Assembly (NCBI RefSeq): GCF_000974445.1
Contig: NZ_BBOJ01000030.1
Span: 1 to 64,000, forward strand
Direction of reading: 5' to 3'
Source of the DNA: Lentzea aerocolonigenes
GTDB lineage: Bacteria > Actinomycetota > Actinomycetes > Mycobacteriales > Pseudonocardiaceae
DNA length: 64,000 nucleotides
The notes below the pieces were generated by a model that made no database searches, was not told the DNA's origin, and saw nothing but the letters and a program-made list of their open reading frames with translations. Positions 47,517-55,667 of this stretch are shown here, piece after piece. The stretch's first letter is position 1; each line of letters opens with the position of its first letter. A program made the translations under genes and the position numbers.

Positions 47517-47555
47517 GTTGTGGCCCGGCTGCGGTCGCCACAACCGATCCACAAC
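47517..47555. promoter_or_regulatory. Divergent SARP-type heptad repeats (subtilase/RTX promoters)
   Basis: Towards the RTX gene (+ strand) CCACAAC occurs at 47538-47544 and 47549-47555 with a 4-base spacer, giving an 11-bp period. Towards the subtilase (- strand) CCGCAGC (47534-47528) and CCACAAC (47523-47517) repeat with the same spacing. CGGTTGTGGC 47515-47524 and GCCACAACCG 47537-47546 also form a 10-bp dyad. Direct heptads with 4-bp spacers are the known binding mode of SARP proteins; a SARP gene lies just downstream of the RTX gene. Confidence 0.55.
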
Positions 47556-47600
47556 AGGCCCCGCGTACTCACGTGCACAACTTCAGCAAGGGGGCCGAAA

Positions 47601-48344
47601 ATGCTTCAGATCGTCGTCGCGGCAGCACTCGTCGCCGCAGGAACCGCCGCCCCACCCGAATCCGTCACCGTCGCACGGGTGGAGGCGGGCAACCTCGTGA
47701 TCACCGGAGCGCCGGGGCGTACCGCCAGGATCCACGTCTCCGGCACCACCATCAGCGATGCCGGCACGATGCGGGCCGGGACCGGGTGCACGCGCCTGTC
47801 GGCCTCGCGCGTCCGGTGCGGGCAGGTCCAGAAGGTGGTGATCCACCTGGGCAACCGCGACGACACGGTGCTCTACGACAGCGCGGTGCCCACCGAGCAG
47901 CACGGCGGCGACGGCGACGACTCGCTGCACGGCGGTTCCGGCCCGGACGTCCTGGAGGGCGGCGACGGCGACGACACCCTGACCGGCGGCATGGGCGCCG
48001 ACCAGCTGTTCGGCGGCGACGGCGACGACGTGCTGGACGAGCCTTCGACCGACTCCGGTGGCAACGTCCTGCAGGGCGGCCCCGGCAACGACAAGATCGA
48101 CGGCGCGAAGCCGGACATGCGCGACCGCGTGGACTTCAGCGACCACACCGAGGGCATGACGATCGACCTCACCGCGGGCACCGCGACCGGACCGGGCGAG
48201 ATCGACGAGCTGACGAACGTCCAGGACGTCTACGGCACCGCGGGCGACGACACGTTGAGCGGCAACGTGTGGCACAACTGGATGTACGGCTTCGAAGGCA
48301 CGGACACGTGCACGGAGGGTCCAGGAGACATGTGCGTTCCGTGA
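47601..48344 (+). CDS. Secreted RTX-type calcium-binding protein
   Basis: 247 aa from ATG 47601; the longer frame from 47520 overlaps the divergent operator and is rejected. Signal peptide (QIVVAAALVAAGTAAP), a beta-rich N-terminal part with two Cys, then RTX nonapeptides: GGDGDDSLHGGSGPDVLEGG, DGDDTLTGGMGADQLFGG, DGDDVLDE, GGPGNDKIDG, and later GTAGDDTLSGN. These bind Ca2+ and fold outside the cell. No catalytic domain or type I secretion signal is seen. A shorter relative is encoded at 50987. Confidence 0.85.
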   Translation: MLQIVVAAALVAAGTAAPPESVTVARVEAGNLVITGAPGRTARIHVSGTTISDAGTMRAGTGCTRLSASRVRCGQVQKVVIHLGNRDDTVLYDSAVPTEQHGGDGDDSLHGGSGPDVLEGGDGDDTLTGGMGADQLFGGDGDDVLDEPSTDSGGNVLQGGPGNDKIDGAKPDMRDRVDFSDHTEGMTIDLTAGTATGPGEIDELTNVQDVYGTAGDDTLSGNVWHNWMYGFEGTDTCTEGPGDMCVP

Positions 48345-48352
48345 GTTCGCCC

Positions 48353-48368
48353 GCCTGATGTATCAGGC
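48353..48368. promoter_or_regulatory. 16-bp palindrome upstream of the SARP gene
   Basis: GCCTGAT-GT-ATCAGGC, a perfect 7-bp dyad with a 2-bp centre, ending 25 bases before the GTG at 48394. A near copy of its core (CTGGTGTATCAG) lies at 44031-44042, at the priA start. Operator or terminator of the RTX gene; cannot tell. Confidence 0.4.
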
Positions 48369-48393
48369 AAAGCCGTAAAACCTCCGCAGGTGC

Positions 48394-50919
48394 GTGGACC
48401 CACTCGACGTCCGCCTGCTCGGACCCCTCGAAGTCACCGGGCCGGGCGGCGTGCTGCGCCTCGCCGGCACGCGACAGCGCTCCCTCCTGGCGCTGCTGGC
48501 GTTGCGCGCACCCTCGGTGCTCCCCGCGACGCGTCTGATCGACGCGTTGTGGGGCACCGAGCCCCCACCCACCGCATTGCGCACGCTGCACAGCCACATC
48601 GCCCGTGTCCGTTCGGCGTTGGCCGCGATCGGTCTGCCAGACGTCGTCGTCACCACCACTGCGGGCTATGCGTTGCAGATCGATCCATCGCACGTGGACG
48701 TCACACGGTTCGAGCGCGCTCCCTCACCCCGTGCGGCGTTGGCGTTGTGGCGCGGCGATCCCCTCGCCGACTGCGACGTCTCCGAGTGGGCGTCCGCCGA
48801 GATCACCCGTCTGCACGAGGCCCGTCTCGCGGCTGAGGAAGCGTTGGCGCAACAGGACATCAGCCGTGGTGCGTGCGGAACTGCGGCCGCTCAGCTGGAA
48901 CGGCTCGTGGTGGCCCATCCGTTGAGAGAACGCTTCTGGGAGCTGCTCGCCGACGCACAACTACGTGGCGGCCGACGGGCAGACGCGTTGAGCACGGTCC
49001 GAAGAGCGCGCAAGGTGCTCGTCGACGAACTGGGCGTCGATCTGGGGCCAGGGCTCCGCGCGATCGAGTCCGAAGCGCTGGCGTGCCCACCTCCCGACAC
49101 GAACACCGGCCTCGTCGGACGGCAGCGCGAGACCCAGGACGTCGTGCGGCTGCTGGAGAAGACCCGGATCGTCACCCTCACCGGACCGGCGGGCTGCGGC
49201 AAGTCGAGACTGGCCCAGCACGTCACGCCCTCGGCCACGGTGGTCGACCTGACCTCGGCGACCTGCGTCGACGACGCGGTGGCAGCGGCGTTCGCGATCA
49301 CCACCCGCGAACTGAGCACGCTCGGGAACACCCTGCTGGTGCTGGACAACTGCGAACACCTGCGGGCGCAGTGCGCGGCGTTCGCCGAAGCCCATCCCCG
49401 GCTGCGCGTGCTCGCCACCAGCCGTGAGCCGCTCACCGCACGAGGTGAGGCCGTCTACCCGCTCCCGCCGCTCGCGGTGCCCGACCCGGACGTCCCGCGC
49501 TCGCTGGCCGAACTGGCCGCCTACGACGCCGTGCGGCTGTTCCTGGACCGCGCCGCCCACACCTACACCGACGCGGACGCCCCGGCGATCGCCCACCTCT
49601 GCGCCGCGCTGGACGGCCTGCCGCTCGCGCTGGAACTCGCCGCCGCCCGCACCTCCGTGCTCACGCCCGCCCAGATCGTGCGGAGGCTGCGCGACAGGTT
49701 CGGCCTGCTGGGACCGCTGCGCGCCGCCATCGCGTGGAGCCACGACCTGCTGACGTCCCCGGAACGCACGCTGTTCGCCGACCTCGCGGTGTGCGCGGGC
49801 GGTTTCCCCGCCGACCTGGTCGAGGCGCTGGCAGGCACGCTGGACGCGCTGACGGGCCTGGTCGCCAAATCGCTCGTGCGGGTGTCACGGGTCGCCGGTG
49901 AGACCCGGTTCTCCATGCTGGAAACCGTCCACGCGTTCGCTCTGGAACAGCACTCTTGCGCACACGCCCGTGCGGCAGACTTCTTCTTAGGTCTGGCCGA
50001 ACGCGCCGAGGCCGATCCCACCGGCACGTTGCTCAACGAGTTGCGTGTGGAGCACGCGAACCTGCAACGCACCATGGACTGGTTCACCACCACCGGCGAC
50101 ACGGACAAGGTGCTCAGACTGGTCGTCGCGTTGAACCGCTACTGGCACCGCACCGGCAACTACCGCGAAGGCCGGACATGGCTCGCGGTGGCGCTGAAGG
50201 GCTCAGGACCGTTGCGCGGCAAAGCCTTGGCGTCCGCGGCAGCACTCGCGATGCTCGAATGCGACTACGGGGAGGCCGTCCGGTACGCCCGCGACGGCCT
50301 GGAAGCCGACCCGTCACTCGCCGGACGGCTGCACCGGCTGCTGGGCTCGGTCGCACGAGAACGCGGCTACTACGAAGCGGCACTGCACCACTACCAGGAA
50401 GCAGCGCGCGCATCGAATCCCGTCAACGCCGCCTACGCCCGTCAGCTCGCGGGCGCCACATCCTGGCTGGCAGGTGACCTGGTGGTCGCGGAGGCCGATC
50501 TTCAGGCATCACTGAAGTCACTGCGAGAGCTGGGCGACCAGCGCGGCGCCACCTCCTCGCTGGCCTACCTGGGCGCGGTCGCCTGGTACCGGGGCGATGC
50601 CGCCCAGGCCCGCGAGCTGCTCGACGAAGCGCTGGACACGTTCGGCGAGCTGGAGTTCAAGGAGGGCATCGCCTGGGCGCTGAACCTGCTCGGCGTCGTC
50701 GAGCACGGCACCGGCCACCCGGCCGCCGCGCGGTCGTTGCTGGAGCGCAGCCTCACCCTGCACCGCGAGCTCGGCGACCGCTGGAGGGAGGCGAGCGTGC
50801 TGGAGGCGCTCGCCCGTGCCGCAGGACGACCGGAACTGCTGAGCGAGGCGGCGGCGATCCGGGCCAGGATCGGAGCCCCGGTCCCGGCCGTGGAACGGGA
50901 CATGGCGCGCTCTGGTTAG
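48394..50919 (+). CDS. AfsR/SARP-type transcriptional regulator
   Basis: 841 aa from GTG 48394. N-terminal winged helix (VRLLGPLEVTGPGGVLRLAG, PATRLIDALWGTEPPPTALR) and BTAD helical domain to about residue 235; NB-ARC-like ATPase with Walker A LTGPAGCGKSRLAQ near 265 and NTLLVLDNCEHLRAQ; winged helix; then TPR repeats (NYREGRTWLAVAL ... RGYYEAALHHYQEA ... QRGATSSLAYLGAV). SARPs recruit RNA polymerase at heptad-repeat operators. The gene lies between two RTX genes and follows the first by 50 bases. It is the best candidate to act on the heptads at 47517-47555. Confidence 0.92.
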   Translation: MDPLDVRLLGPLEVTGPGGVLRLAGTRQRSLLALLALRAPSVLPATRLIDALWGTEPPPTALRTLHSHIARVRSALAAIGLPDVVVTTTAGYALQIDPSHVDVTRFERAPSPRAALALWRGDPLADCDVSEWASAEITRLHEARLAAEEALAQQDISRGACGTAAAQLERLVVAHPLRERFWELLADAQLRGGRRADALSTVRRARKVLVDELGVDLGPGLRAIESEALACPPPDTNTGLVGRQRETQDVVRLLEKTRIVTLTGPAGCGKSRLAQHVTPSATVVDLTSATCVDDAVAAAFAITTRELSTLGNTLLVLDNCEHLRAQCAAFAEAHPRLRVLATSREPLTARGEAVYPLPPLAVPDPDVPRSLAELAAYDAVRLFLDRAAHTYTDADAPAIAHLCAALDGLPLALELAAARTSVLTPAQIVRRLRDRFGLLGPLRAAIAWSHDLLTSPERTLFADLAVCAGGFPADLVEALAGTLDALTGLVAKSLVRVSRVAGETRFSMLETVHAFALEQHSCAHARAADFFLGLAERAEADPTGTLLNELRVEHANLQRTMDWFTTTGDTDKVLRLVVALNRYWHRTGNYREGRTWLAVALKGSGPLRGKALASAAALAMLECDYGEAVRYARDGLEADPSLAGRLHRLLGSVARERGYYEAALHHYQEAARASNPVNAAYARQLAGATSWLAGDLVVAEADLQASLKSLRELGDQRGATSSLAYLGAVAWYRGDAAQARELLDEALDTFGELEFKEGIAWALNLLGVVEHGTGHPAAARSLLERSLTLHRELGDRWREASVLEALARAAGRPELLSEAAAIRARIGAPVPAVERDMARSG

Positions 50920-50986
50920 CGTTCGGGCAACGCGCGGTTGTGACTCTTCTGTTCGTAGGCAAGACACGGAACGAGGGGAAACAACC

Positions 50987-51478
50987 ATGAGACTGCGCAT
51001 CGCAGCTGCGGCACTCACCATCGGCCTGTGCACCGCCGGTGTCGCCGCAGCGGATGACATCCCGCCGGACTTCCAGAACAGACCGACGATCGCGGACTGC
51101 TACAACGCCGTGCCCACGATCGGCGGCGCGGGCGTCATCATCGGCGGCCCCGGCGACGACGTGATCGTCGGCAGCAACGGGCCGGACGACATCTGGGGCA
51201 TGGGCGGCGACGACGTCATCCTCGGTCTCGACGGCGACGACGTCATCCACGGCGGCGACGGCAACGACCTGATCTGCGCCGGCCGGGGCGACGACCTGGT
51301 CCAGGGCGGTCCTGACCACGACACCGTCCACGGCGAACCCGGCGACGACAAGATGCGCGGCGGCGACGGGCGGGATCTGCTGTCCGGCAACGCCCACGTG
51401 CACCATGACGAGGGCGACGGAGAGGCAGGCGTCGACGTCTGCACCGCCAGCACCGAAATCCCGGTCAGCTGCCTGTGA
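50987..51478 (+). CDS. Small secreted RTX-type calcium-binding protein
   Basis: 163 aa from ATG 50987, GAGGGG eight bases upstream. Signal peptide (LRIAAAALTIGLCTAGVAAA), a short linker with Cys, then RTX nonapeptides: IIGGPGDDVIVGSNGPDDIW, GMGGDDVILGLDGDDVIHGG, DGNDLICAGRGDDLVQGG, PDHDTVHGEPGDDKMRGG. The end VDVCTASTEIPVSCL is close in type to the DTCTEGPGDMCVP end of the 47601 protein, so the two are paralogues. Its 3' end overlaps the convergent regulator gene by 14 bases. Confidence 0.87.
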   Translation: MRLRIAAAALTIGLCTAGVAAADDIPPDFQNRPTIADCYNAVPTIGGAGVIIGGPGDDVIVGSNGPDDIWGMGGDDVILGLDGDDVIHGGDGNDLICAGRGDDLVQGGPDHDTVHGEPGDDKMRGGDGRDLLSGNAHVHHDEGDGEAGVDVCTASTEIPVSCL

Positions 51479-54344
51479 CCGACTGCCGCAACAGGATCTC
51501 CGTGGCGGGATCGGGCCTCACCCCGAGCTGCCGCAACGAGTCCAGCACGCGCGCACGCGTCTCCACGGTCCGTTGTGGATTCCGTGCGCGCAACGCTGCG
51601 GCGAGCGCCAACCGGTGTGCGCGCGGCTCGAACGGTTCCAGCGTCAACGCCCGATCCGCCAGACGCCACGCTTCTGCCGGATCCGCTGACACGAGCCGAA
51701 GTTCACCCAGTACCAACAGGTTCTGAACGTACCGCGCCCGGACGTGACCGATCTCCGCCTCGCACTCCTCGATCAGGTCCGGGAGCGGTTCGCCCCGCCA
51801 CAACGCCACGGCCTCGCTCAACTGGCCCACGTCGCTCAGCTCGTGGAACGACCACAGGTCCGCGGTCAGCGCACCGCCGCGCACCAACCGGATCGTGTCG
51901 CCGTTACCGCGCAGGCAGTAGCTCGCCTCCCCACCGGCGCGGTCCGGTTCGAGCAACCGGCGCAGGTGCGTCATCGTCACCCGCAGGTTCCGCGCGGCAC
52001 TCGCGGGATCGAGGCCGGGCCAGAGCAGGTCCACCGCCTGCTCGCGGCCGAGCACGGGCCGCAGCACCAGCAGCCCGAGCAGTTGCCGCACGCGCACCCG
52101 GCGCAGCTGCGGCGCGTCCACGGCGACCCCGTCACGGGTCACCCGCATCGGCCCGATGACCTCGATGCCGATCGAGTGCTCCGGTGGCGCGGGCACGGTG
52201 GCGAGCAACTTGGCGGCGCCCGCGGCGAGGCCGGGATCACGCGCCAACTCGCGGAACTGGCGATGCACCGGGAGACCGACGCGATCCGCCAGCCAGGTGC
52301 CCAGTGTCGTCCTGCCCGCCACTGCGTAGCGGACGGCCAGTTCGACCGACCACGGCAACGGCAGGAAGCACAGCGCGTGTTCTGCGGGCAGGTCCGTGCG
52401 GAGATCTCCTTGCCTGGCTTGGAGGAACGCGCGCCCAGCCGCCCGTGCCCGTTGGTGCGACGGCCCCAGATCGGCGCTGTCCCAGCGTTCTCTGAGCTCG
52501 TCGCTGAGCACGTAGCCCAGCGTCAGGAACCGGCGCAGGTGCCGTTCGGCGAGCTTGATGTCGACCGGCCACCGCGCGAGGTGCTGCTTGTAGATGTCGC
52601 GCGCAAGGTCTTCCTCGCCGCGTGTGACCGCAACCGCCGCCTGCGCCGCACACGCCAGCACGGCGTCACGCGGGTTGTCCTGCTCGGTGAACGGCTCTGT
52701 CGTCGTCTCGCCGAACGACGCGGCGATCACGGTGTGCAGCGCACGCGCCACGAGCTCTCCTCGCGCCGTACTGTCCGCGTCACTCCCATGGAACTCAACG
52801 GCTTCACCGTCGAACCACCGAGCAGCGGCGGCGTGGCGGCGCGCCAGATCGTCGTCCAGCATCCGTTCGGCGAGCTCGGCGGCCTCCCTGCCCCGCCCGC
52901 ACATCGACAGGCAGTGCACGTGGAAGCGGATCGTCGACACCGCCAGCGCTTGGGGCACCTCGCTCGCCGGCGCCCGGGCGAGGTGGACGAGCGCCTGCTC
53001 GGGATCACCGGCCAGCTCGGCGACCACCGCGGCCACGCTGTGCCGCAACAACCTCAGCACCGGCGTCGAGGCGTCGAGCCGCTGCGCCTGGTGCGCGACC
53101 GTCGCGAGCCTGACCAGATCGCCCCTGGAATGCGCGGTGATCACGGCCTGCCCCAGCGCCACCGCCGCCCCGTCGTGGTCACCGGCTTCGAGCAGCTGTG
53201 CGCAGGCCCGGTCCACCAGGCAGTCGATGGACGGATCCGTGAAGTCGCGCGCGTGCACGACCGCGGCCCTGAGCAACAGGAACGCCGGCTCGTCCGCGTG
53301 CTGCGCAGGCACCGCGTCGAGCCACCTCTGCGCCGTTGCCCAGGGCAGCACCGACAACGTGGTGCGCACCAGCTCGACCGCCAGGCGCGCCAGCAGTTCC
53401 CAGTCACGTGCCCGGCACGCCACCCGCCCTGCCGCGGCCAGGTCTCCCCGCGCGTACAACACTTCGACGGCCCTGTCCCGCAGGTGATCGGTCGGCAGCA
53501 GATTCGCCCACAGGTCGTGCGCCCGGTACCGGCCGTCGTCCAGCCGGTCGACCAGCGGAACTTCCAGTTGCTCCACAGGTGTCCCGGCGACCGTGCTGAT
53601 CTCGTCACCGGTCGCGCACCCGAGCGCCACCAAGGCGGTCAACGCGTCGCGCACGGGTTCGGTGAGCCTGCTCAGCACCTCTTCCGCGGCGTAGCGCCAC
53701 GATGCCGCAGGCCCTGCCGTCAGCGACAGCCGGACGAGCGCGGGCCAGCCGTTCAGGTCCTCTGGCAGCTCGCGCCCGAACCTGCGGGCGAGCGCGGCGG
53801 TCTCGGCACCGCTGAACGCCAGGTCCGCGGTCCCGATCGCGGCCACCTCCCCCGCCGCTTCCCTGCGAGCCAGCGGAAAACCCGGCGCGCACCGCCCCGA
53901 CAACACCAGGTGCGCGGTGTCCGGCAGGCCGCGGGCAACGGCTCCGAGCAAGGCCGCGCCGGGTGAACCGGCGGGGATCTCGTGCACGTCGTCGAGCAGG
54001 AGGCACACGTCGAGCGGCGCGCGTCGGCGCAGGGCCGCGAGGACTTCCGGTGCTCCGGGGTCGGGACTCGGGCTGTCCAGCGCGTCGAGGATCGCCTGCG
54101 CCAGCCGGGAGGCGTCCTCGTGGCCGGGACCACACGTCACCCACACGTCGACGCCGCGTGGTTCGAGGAGGTTCGCGCGGACCGCCTGGGCGAGCGCCGT
54201 CGTCTTGCCGAAACCGGCGCCCGCGACGACCAGCGTGACCGGGCGGCACCAGCGCGCGCGAAGACGGTCGACCAGGCGCAGCCGAGGCAGCTCGACGTCC
54301 AGCGGACGCGGCACCGCGCGCAGACCCGTCGTGTCCTCCCCCAC
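51465..54344 (-). CDS. MalT/LAL-like regulator with C-terminal SARP (BTAD) domain
   Basis: 959 aa from ATG/GTG at 54344. N-terminal STAND ATPase: RLRLVDRLRARWCRPVTLVV, Walker A VAGAGFGKTTALAQ near residue 42, Walker B DVCLLLDDVHEIPAG, then helical repeats. Instead of a LuxR domain, the C-terminal 245 residues are a SARP module: IGPMRVTRDGVAVDAPQLRR, REQAVDLLWPGLDPASAARN, LRVTMTHLRRLLEP, and a BTAD helical tail. The effector order is therefore reversed compared with AfsR. Targets unknown; neighbours are secreted hydrolases and RTX proteins. Confidence 0.88.
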   Translation of the reverse strand: MGEDTTGLRAVPRPLDVELPRLRLVDRLRARWCRPVTLVVAGAGFGKTTALAQAVRANLLEPRGVDVWVTCGPGHEDASRLAQAILDALDSPSPDPGAPEVLAALRRRAPLDVCLLLDDVHEIPAGSPGAALLGAVARGLPDTAHLVLSGRCAPGFPLARREAAGEVAAIGTADLAFSGAETAALARRFGRELPEDLNGWPALVRLSLTAGPAASWRYAAEEVLSRLTEPVRDALTALVALGCATGDEISTVAGTPVEQLEVPLVDRLDDGRYRAHDLWANLLPTDHLRDRAVEVLYARGDLAAAGRVACRARDWELLARLAVELVRTTLSVLPWATAQRWLDAVPAQHADEPAFLLLRAAVVHARDFTDPSIDCLVDRACAQLLEAGDHDGAAVALGQAVITAHSRGDLVRLATVAHQAQRLDASTPVLRLLRHSVAAVVAELAGDPEQALVHLARAPASEVPQALAVSTIRFHVHCLSMCGRGREAAELAERMLDDDLARRHAAAARWFDGEAVEFHGSDADSTARGELVARALHTVIAASFGETTTEPFTEQDNPRDAVLACAAQAAVAVTRGEEDLARDIYKQHLARWPVDIKLAERHLRRFLTLGYVLSDELRERWDSADLGPSHQRARAAGRAFLQARQGDLRTDLPAEHALCFLPLPWSVELAVRYAVAGRTTLGTWLADRVGLPVHRQFRELARDPGLAAGAAKLLATVPAPPEHSIGIEVIGPMRVTRDGVAVDAPQLRRVRVRQLLGLLVLRPVLGREQAVDLLWPGLDPASAARNLRVTMTHLRRLLEPDRAGGEASYCLRGNGDTIRLVRGGALTADLWSFHELSDVGQLSEAVALWRGEPLPDLIEECEAEIGHVRARYVQNLLVLGELRLVSADPAEAWRLADRALTLEPFEPRAHRLALAAALRARNPQRTVETRARVLDSLRQLGVRPDPATEILLRQSVTGS

Positions 54345-54382
54345 GCAGGACGGAGACCGTCAGAGGCCCCGAAATACGCGAA

Positions 54383-54414
54383 ACGGCCCGCCTCCCCGAG
54401 GGGAAACGGGCCGT
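54383..54414 (-). terminator. Terminator of metK
   Basis: 8-bp outer stem (54383-54390 with 54407-54414) enclosing a second CCCC-GAG-GGGG stem, 14 bases beyond the metK stop at 54428. Confidence 0.75.
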
Positions 54415-54427
54415 CCGAACCGTGAAA

Positions 54428-55630
54428 TCAGGCGCCGGCGGCGTTGCGCAGGGCCTCCGCGCGGTCCGTCGACTCCCAGGGCAGGTCGACGTCCGTGCGG
54501 CCGAAGTGGCCGTACGCGGCGGTCGGCGCGTAGATCGGGCGCAGCAGGTCGAGGTCGCGGATGATCGCGGCGGGCCGGAGGTCGAACACCTCGGTGATGG
54601 CCTGCTGGATCTTCTGCGGGTCGACGGTCTCGGTGCCGAAGGTCTCGACGAACAGACCGACCGGCGCGGCCTTGCCGATCGCGTAGGCGACCTGGACCTC
54701 GACGCGGGTGGCGAGGCCAGCCGCGACGGTGTTCTTGGCGACCCAGCGCATCGCGTACGCGGCCGAGCGGTCGACCTTCGACGGGTCCTTGCCGGAGAAC
54801 GCGCCACCACCGTGACGGGCCATGCCGCCGTAGGTGTCGACGATGATCTTGCGGCCGGTCAGACCGGCGTCACCCATCGGGCCACCGATGACGAAGCGGC
54901 CGGTCGGGTTCGTCAGCAGGCGCACGTTCGTGGTGTCGAGGCCCAGCTCGTCGATCTCGGGGGCGACGACGTGCGTGCGGAGGTCGACGCCGAGCAGCTT
55001 CTCGAGGTCGATGCCGTCGGCGTGCTGCGTGGAGATGACGACGGTGTCGAGCCGTACCGGCTGGTCACCCGCGTACTCGATGGTGACCTGCGTCTTGCCG
55101 TCCGGACGCAGGTACGGAACCGTGCCGTCCTTGCGGACCGCGGTCAGCCGGCGCGACAGGCGGTGCGCCAGCGCGATCGGCAGAGGCATGAGCTCGGGCG
55201 TGTCAGTGCACGCGTAGCCGAACATCAGGCCCTGGTCGCCCGCGCCCTGCTTGTCGATCTCGTCCGCCGCACCCTCGACGCGGTTCTCGAACGCCGTGTC
55301 GACACCCTGCGCGATGTCCGGGGACTGCGCGCCGATCGCCACGTTCACGCCGCACGAGTGGCCGTCGAAGCCCTTCGCGGACGAGTCGTAGCCGATCTCG
55401 AGGATCTTCTCGCGGACGATCGTGGGGATGTCCGCGTAAGCCTCGGTGGTCACCTCACCCGCGACGTGGACCTGGCCGGTCGTCACCATCGTCTCCACCG
55501 CAACGCGGGAGCGCGGGTCCTTGGCCAGCAACGCGTCCAGGATGGAGTCACTGATCGCGTCGCAGATCTTGTCGGGGTGTCCCTCGGTCACCGACTCACT
55601 GGTGAACAGCCTGCTGCTGTGCTGGCTCAC
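54428..55630 (-). CDS. metK: S-adenosylmethionine synthetase
   Basis: 400 aa from GTG 55630, preferred because AAGGAG lies five bases upstream; GTG 55636 adds two residues. Three-domain fold with FTSESVTEGHPDKICDAISD near residue 8, GAGDQGLMFGYACTDTPELM near 119, GGGAFSGKDPSKVDRSAAY near 263 (the catalytic GGGAFSGKD loop). Makes SAM from Met and ATP. No SAM riboswitch fits in the 37 bases to coaBC. Confidence 0.97.
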   Translation of the reverse strand: MSQHSSRLFTSESVTEGHPDKICDAISDSILDALLAKDPRSRVAVETMVTTGQVHVAGEVTTEAYADIPTIVREKILEIGYDSSAKGFDGHSCGVNVAIGAQSPDIAQGVDTAFENRVEGAADEIDKQGAGDQGLMFGYACTDTPELMPLPIALAHRLSRRLTAVRKDGTVPYLRPDGKTQVTIEYAGDQPVRLDTVVISTQHADGIDLEKLLGVDLRTHVVAPEIDELGLDTTNVRLLTNPTGRFVIGGPMGDAGLTGRKIIVDTYGGMARHGGGAFSGKDPSKVDRSAAYAMRWVAKNTVAAGLATRVEVQVAYAIGKAAPVGLFVETFGTETVDPQKIQQAITEVFDLRPAAIIRDLDLLRPIYAPTAAYGHFGRTDVDLPWESTDRAEALRNAAGA

Positions 55631-55667
55631 GGACACTCCTTCTTCACGGACTGGTCTGAGGAAAAGT

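Noticed and set aside
50935..50943. Second SARP operator upstream of the 50987 RTX gene
   Set aside because: GTTGTGA occurs once, in the wrong orientation relative to the gene, and no second heptad follows at 11 bp.
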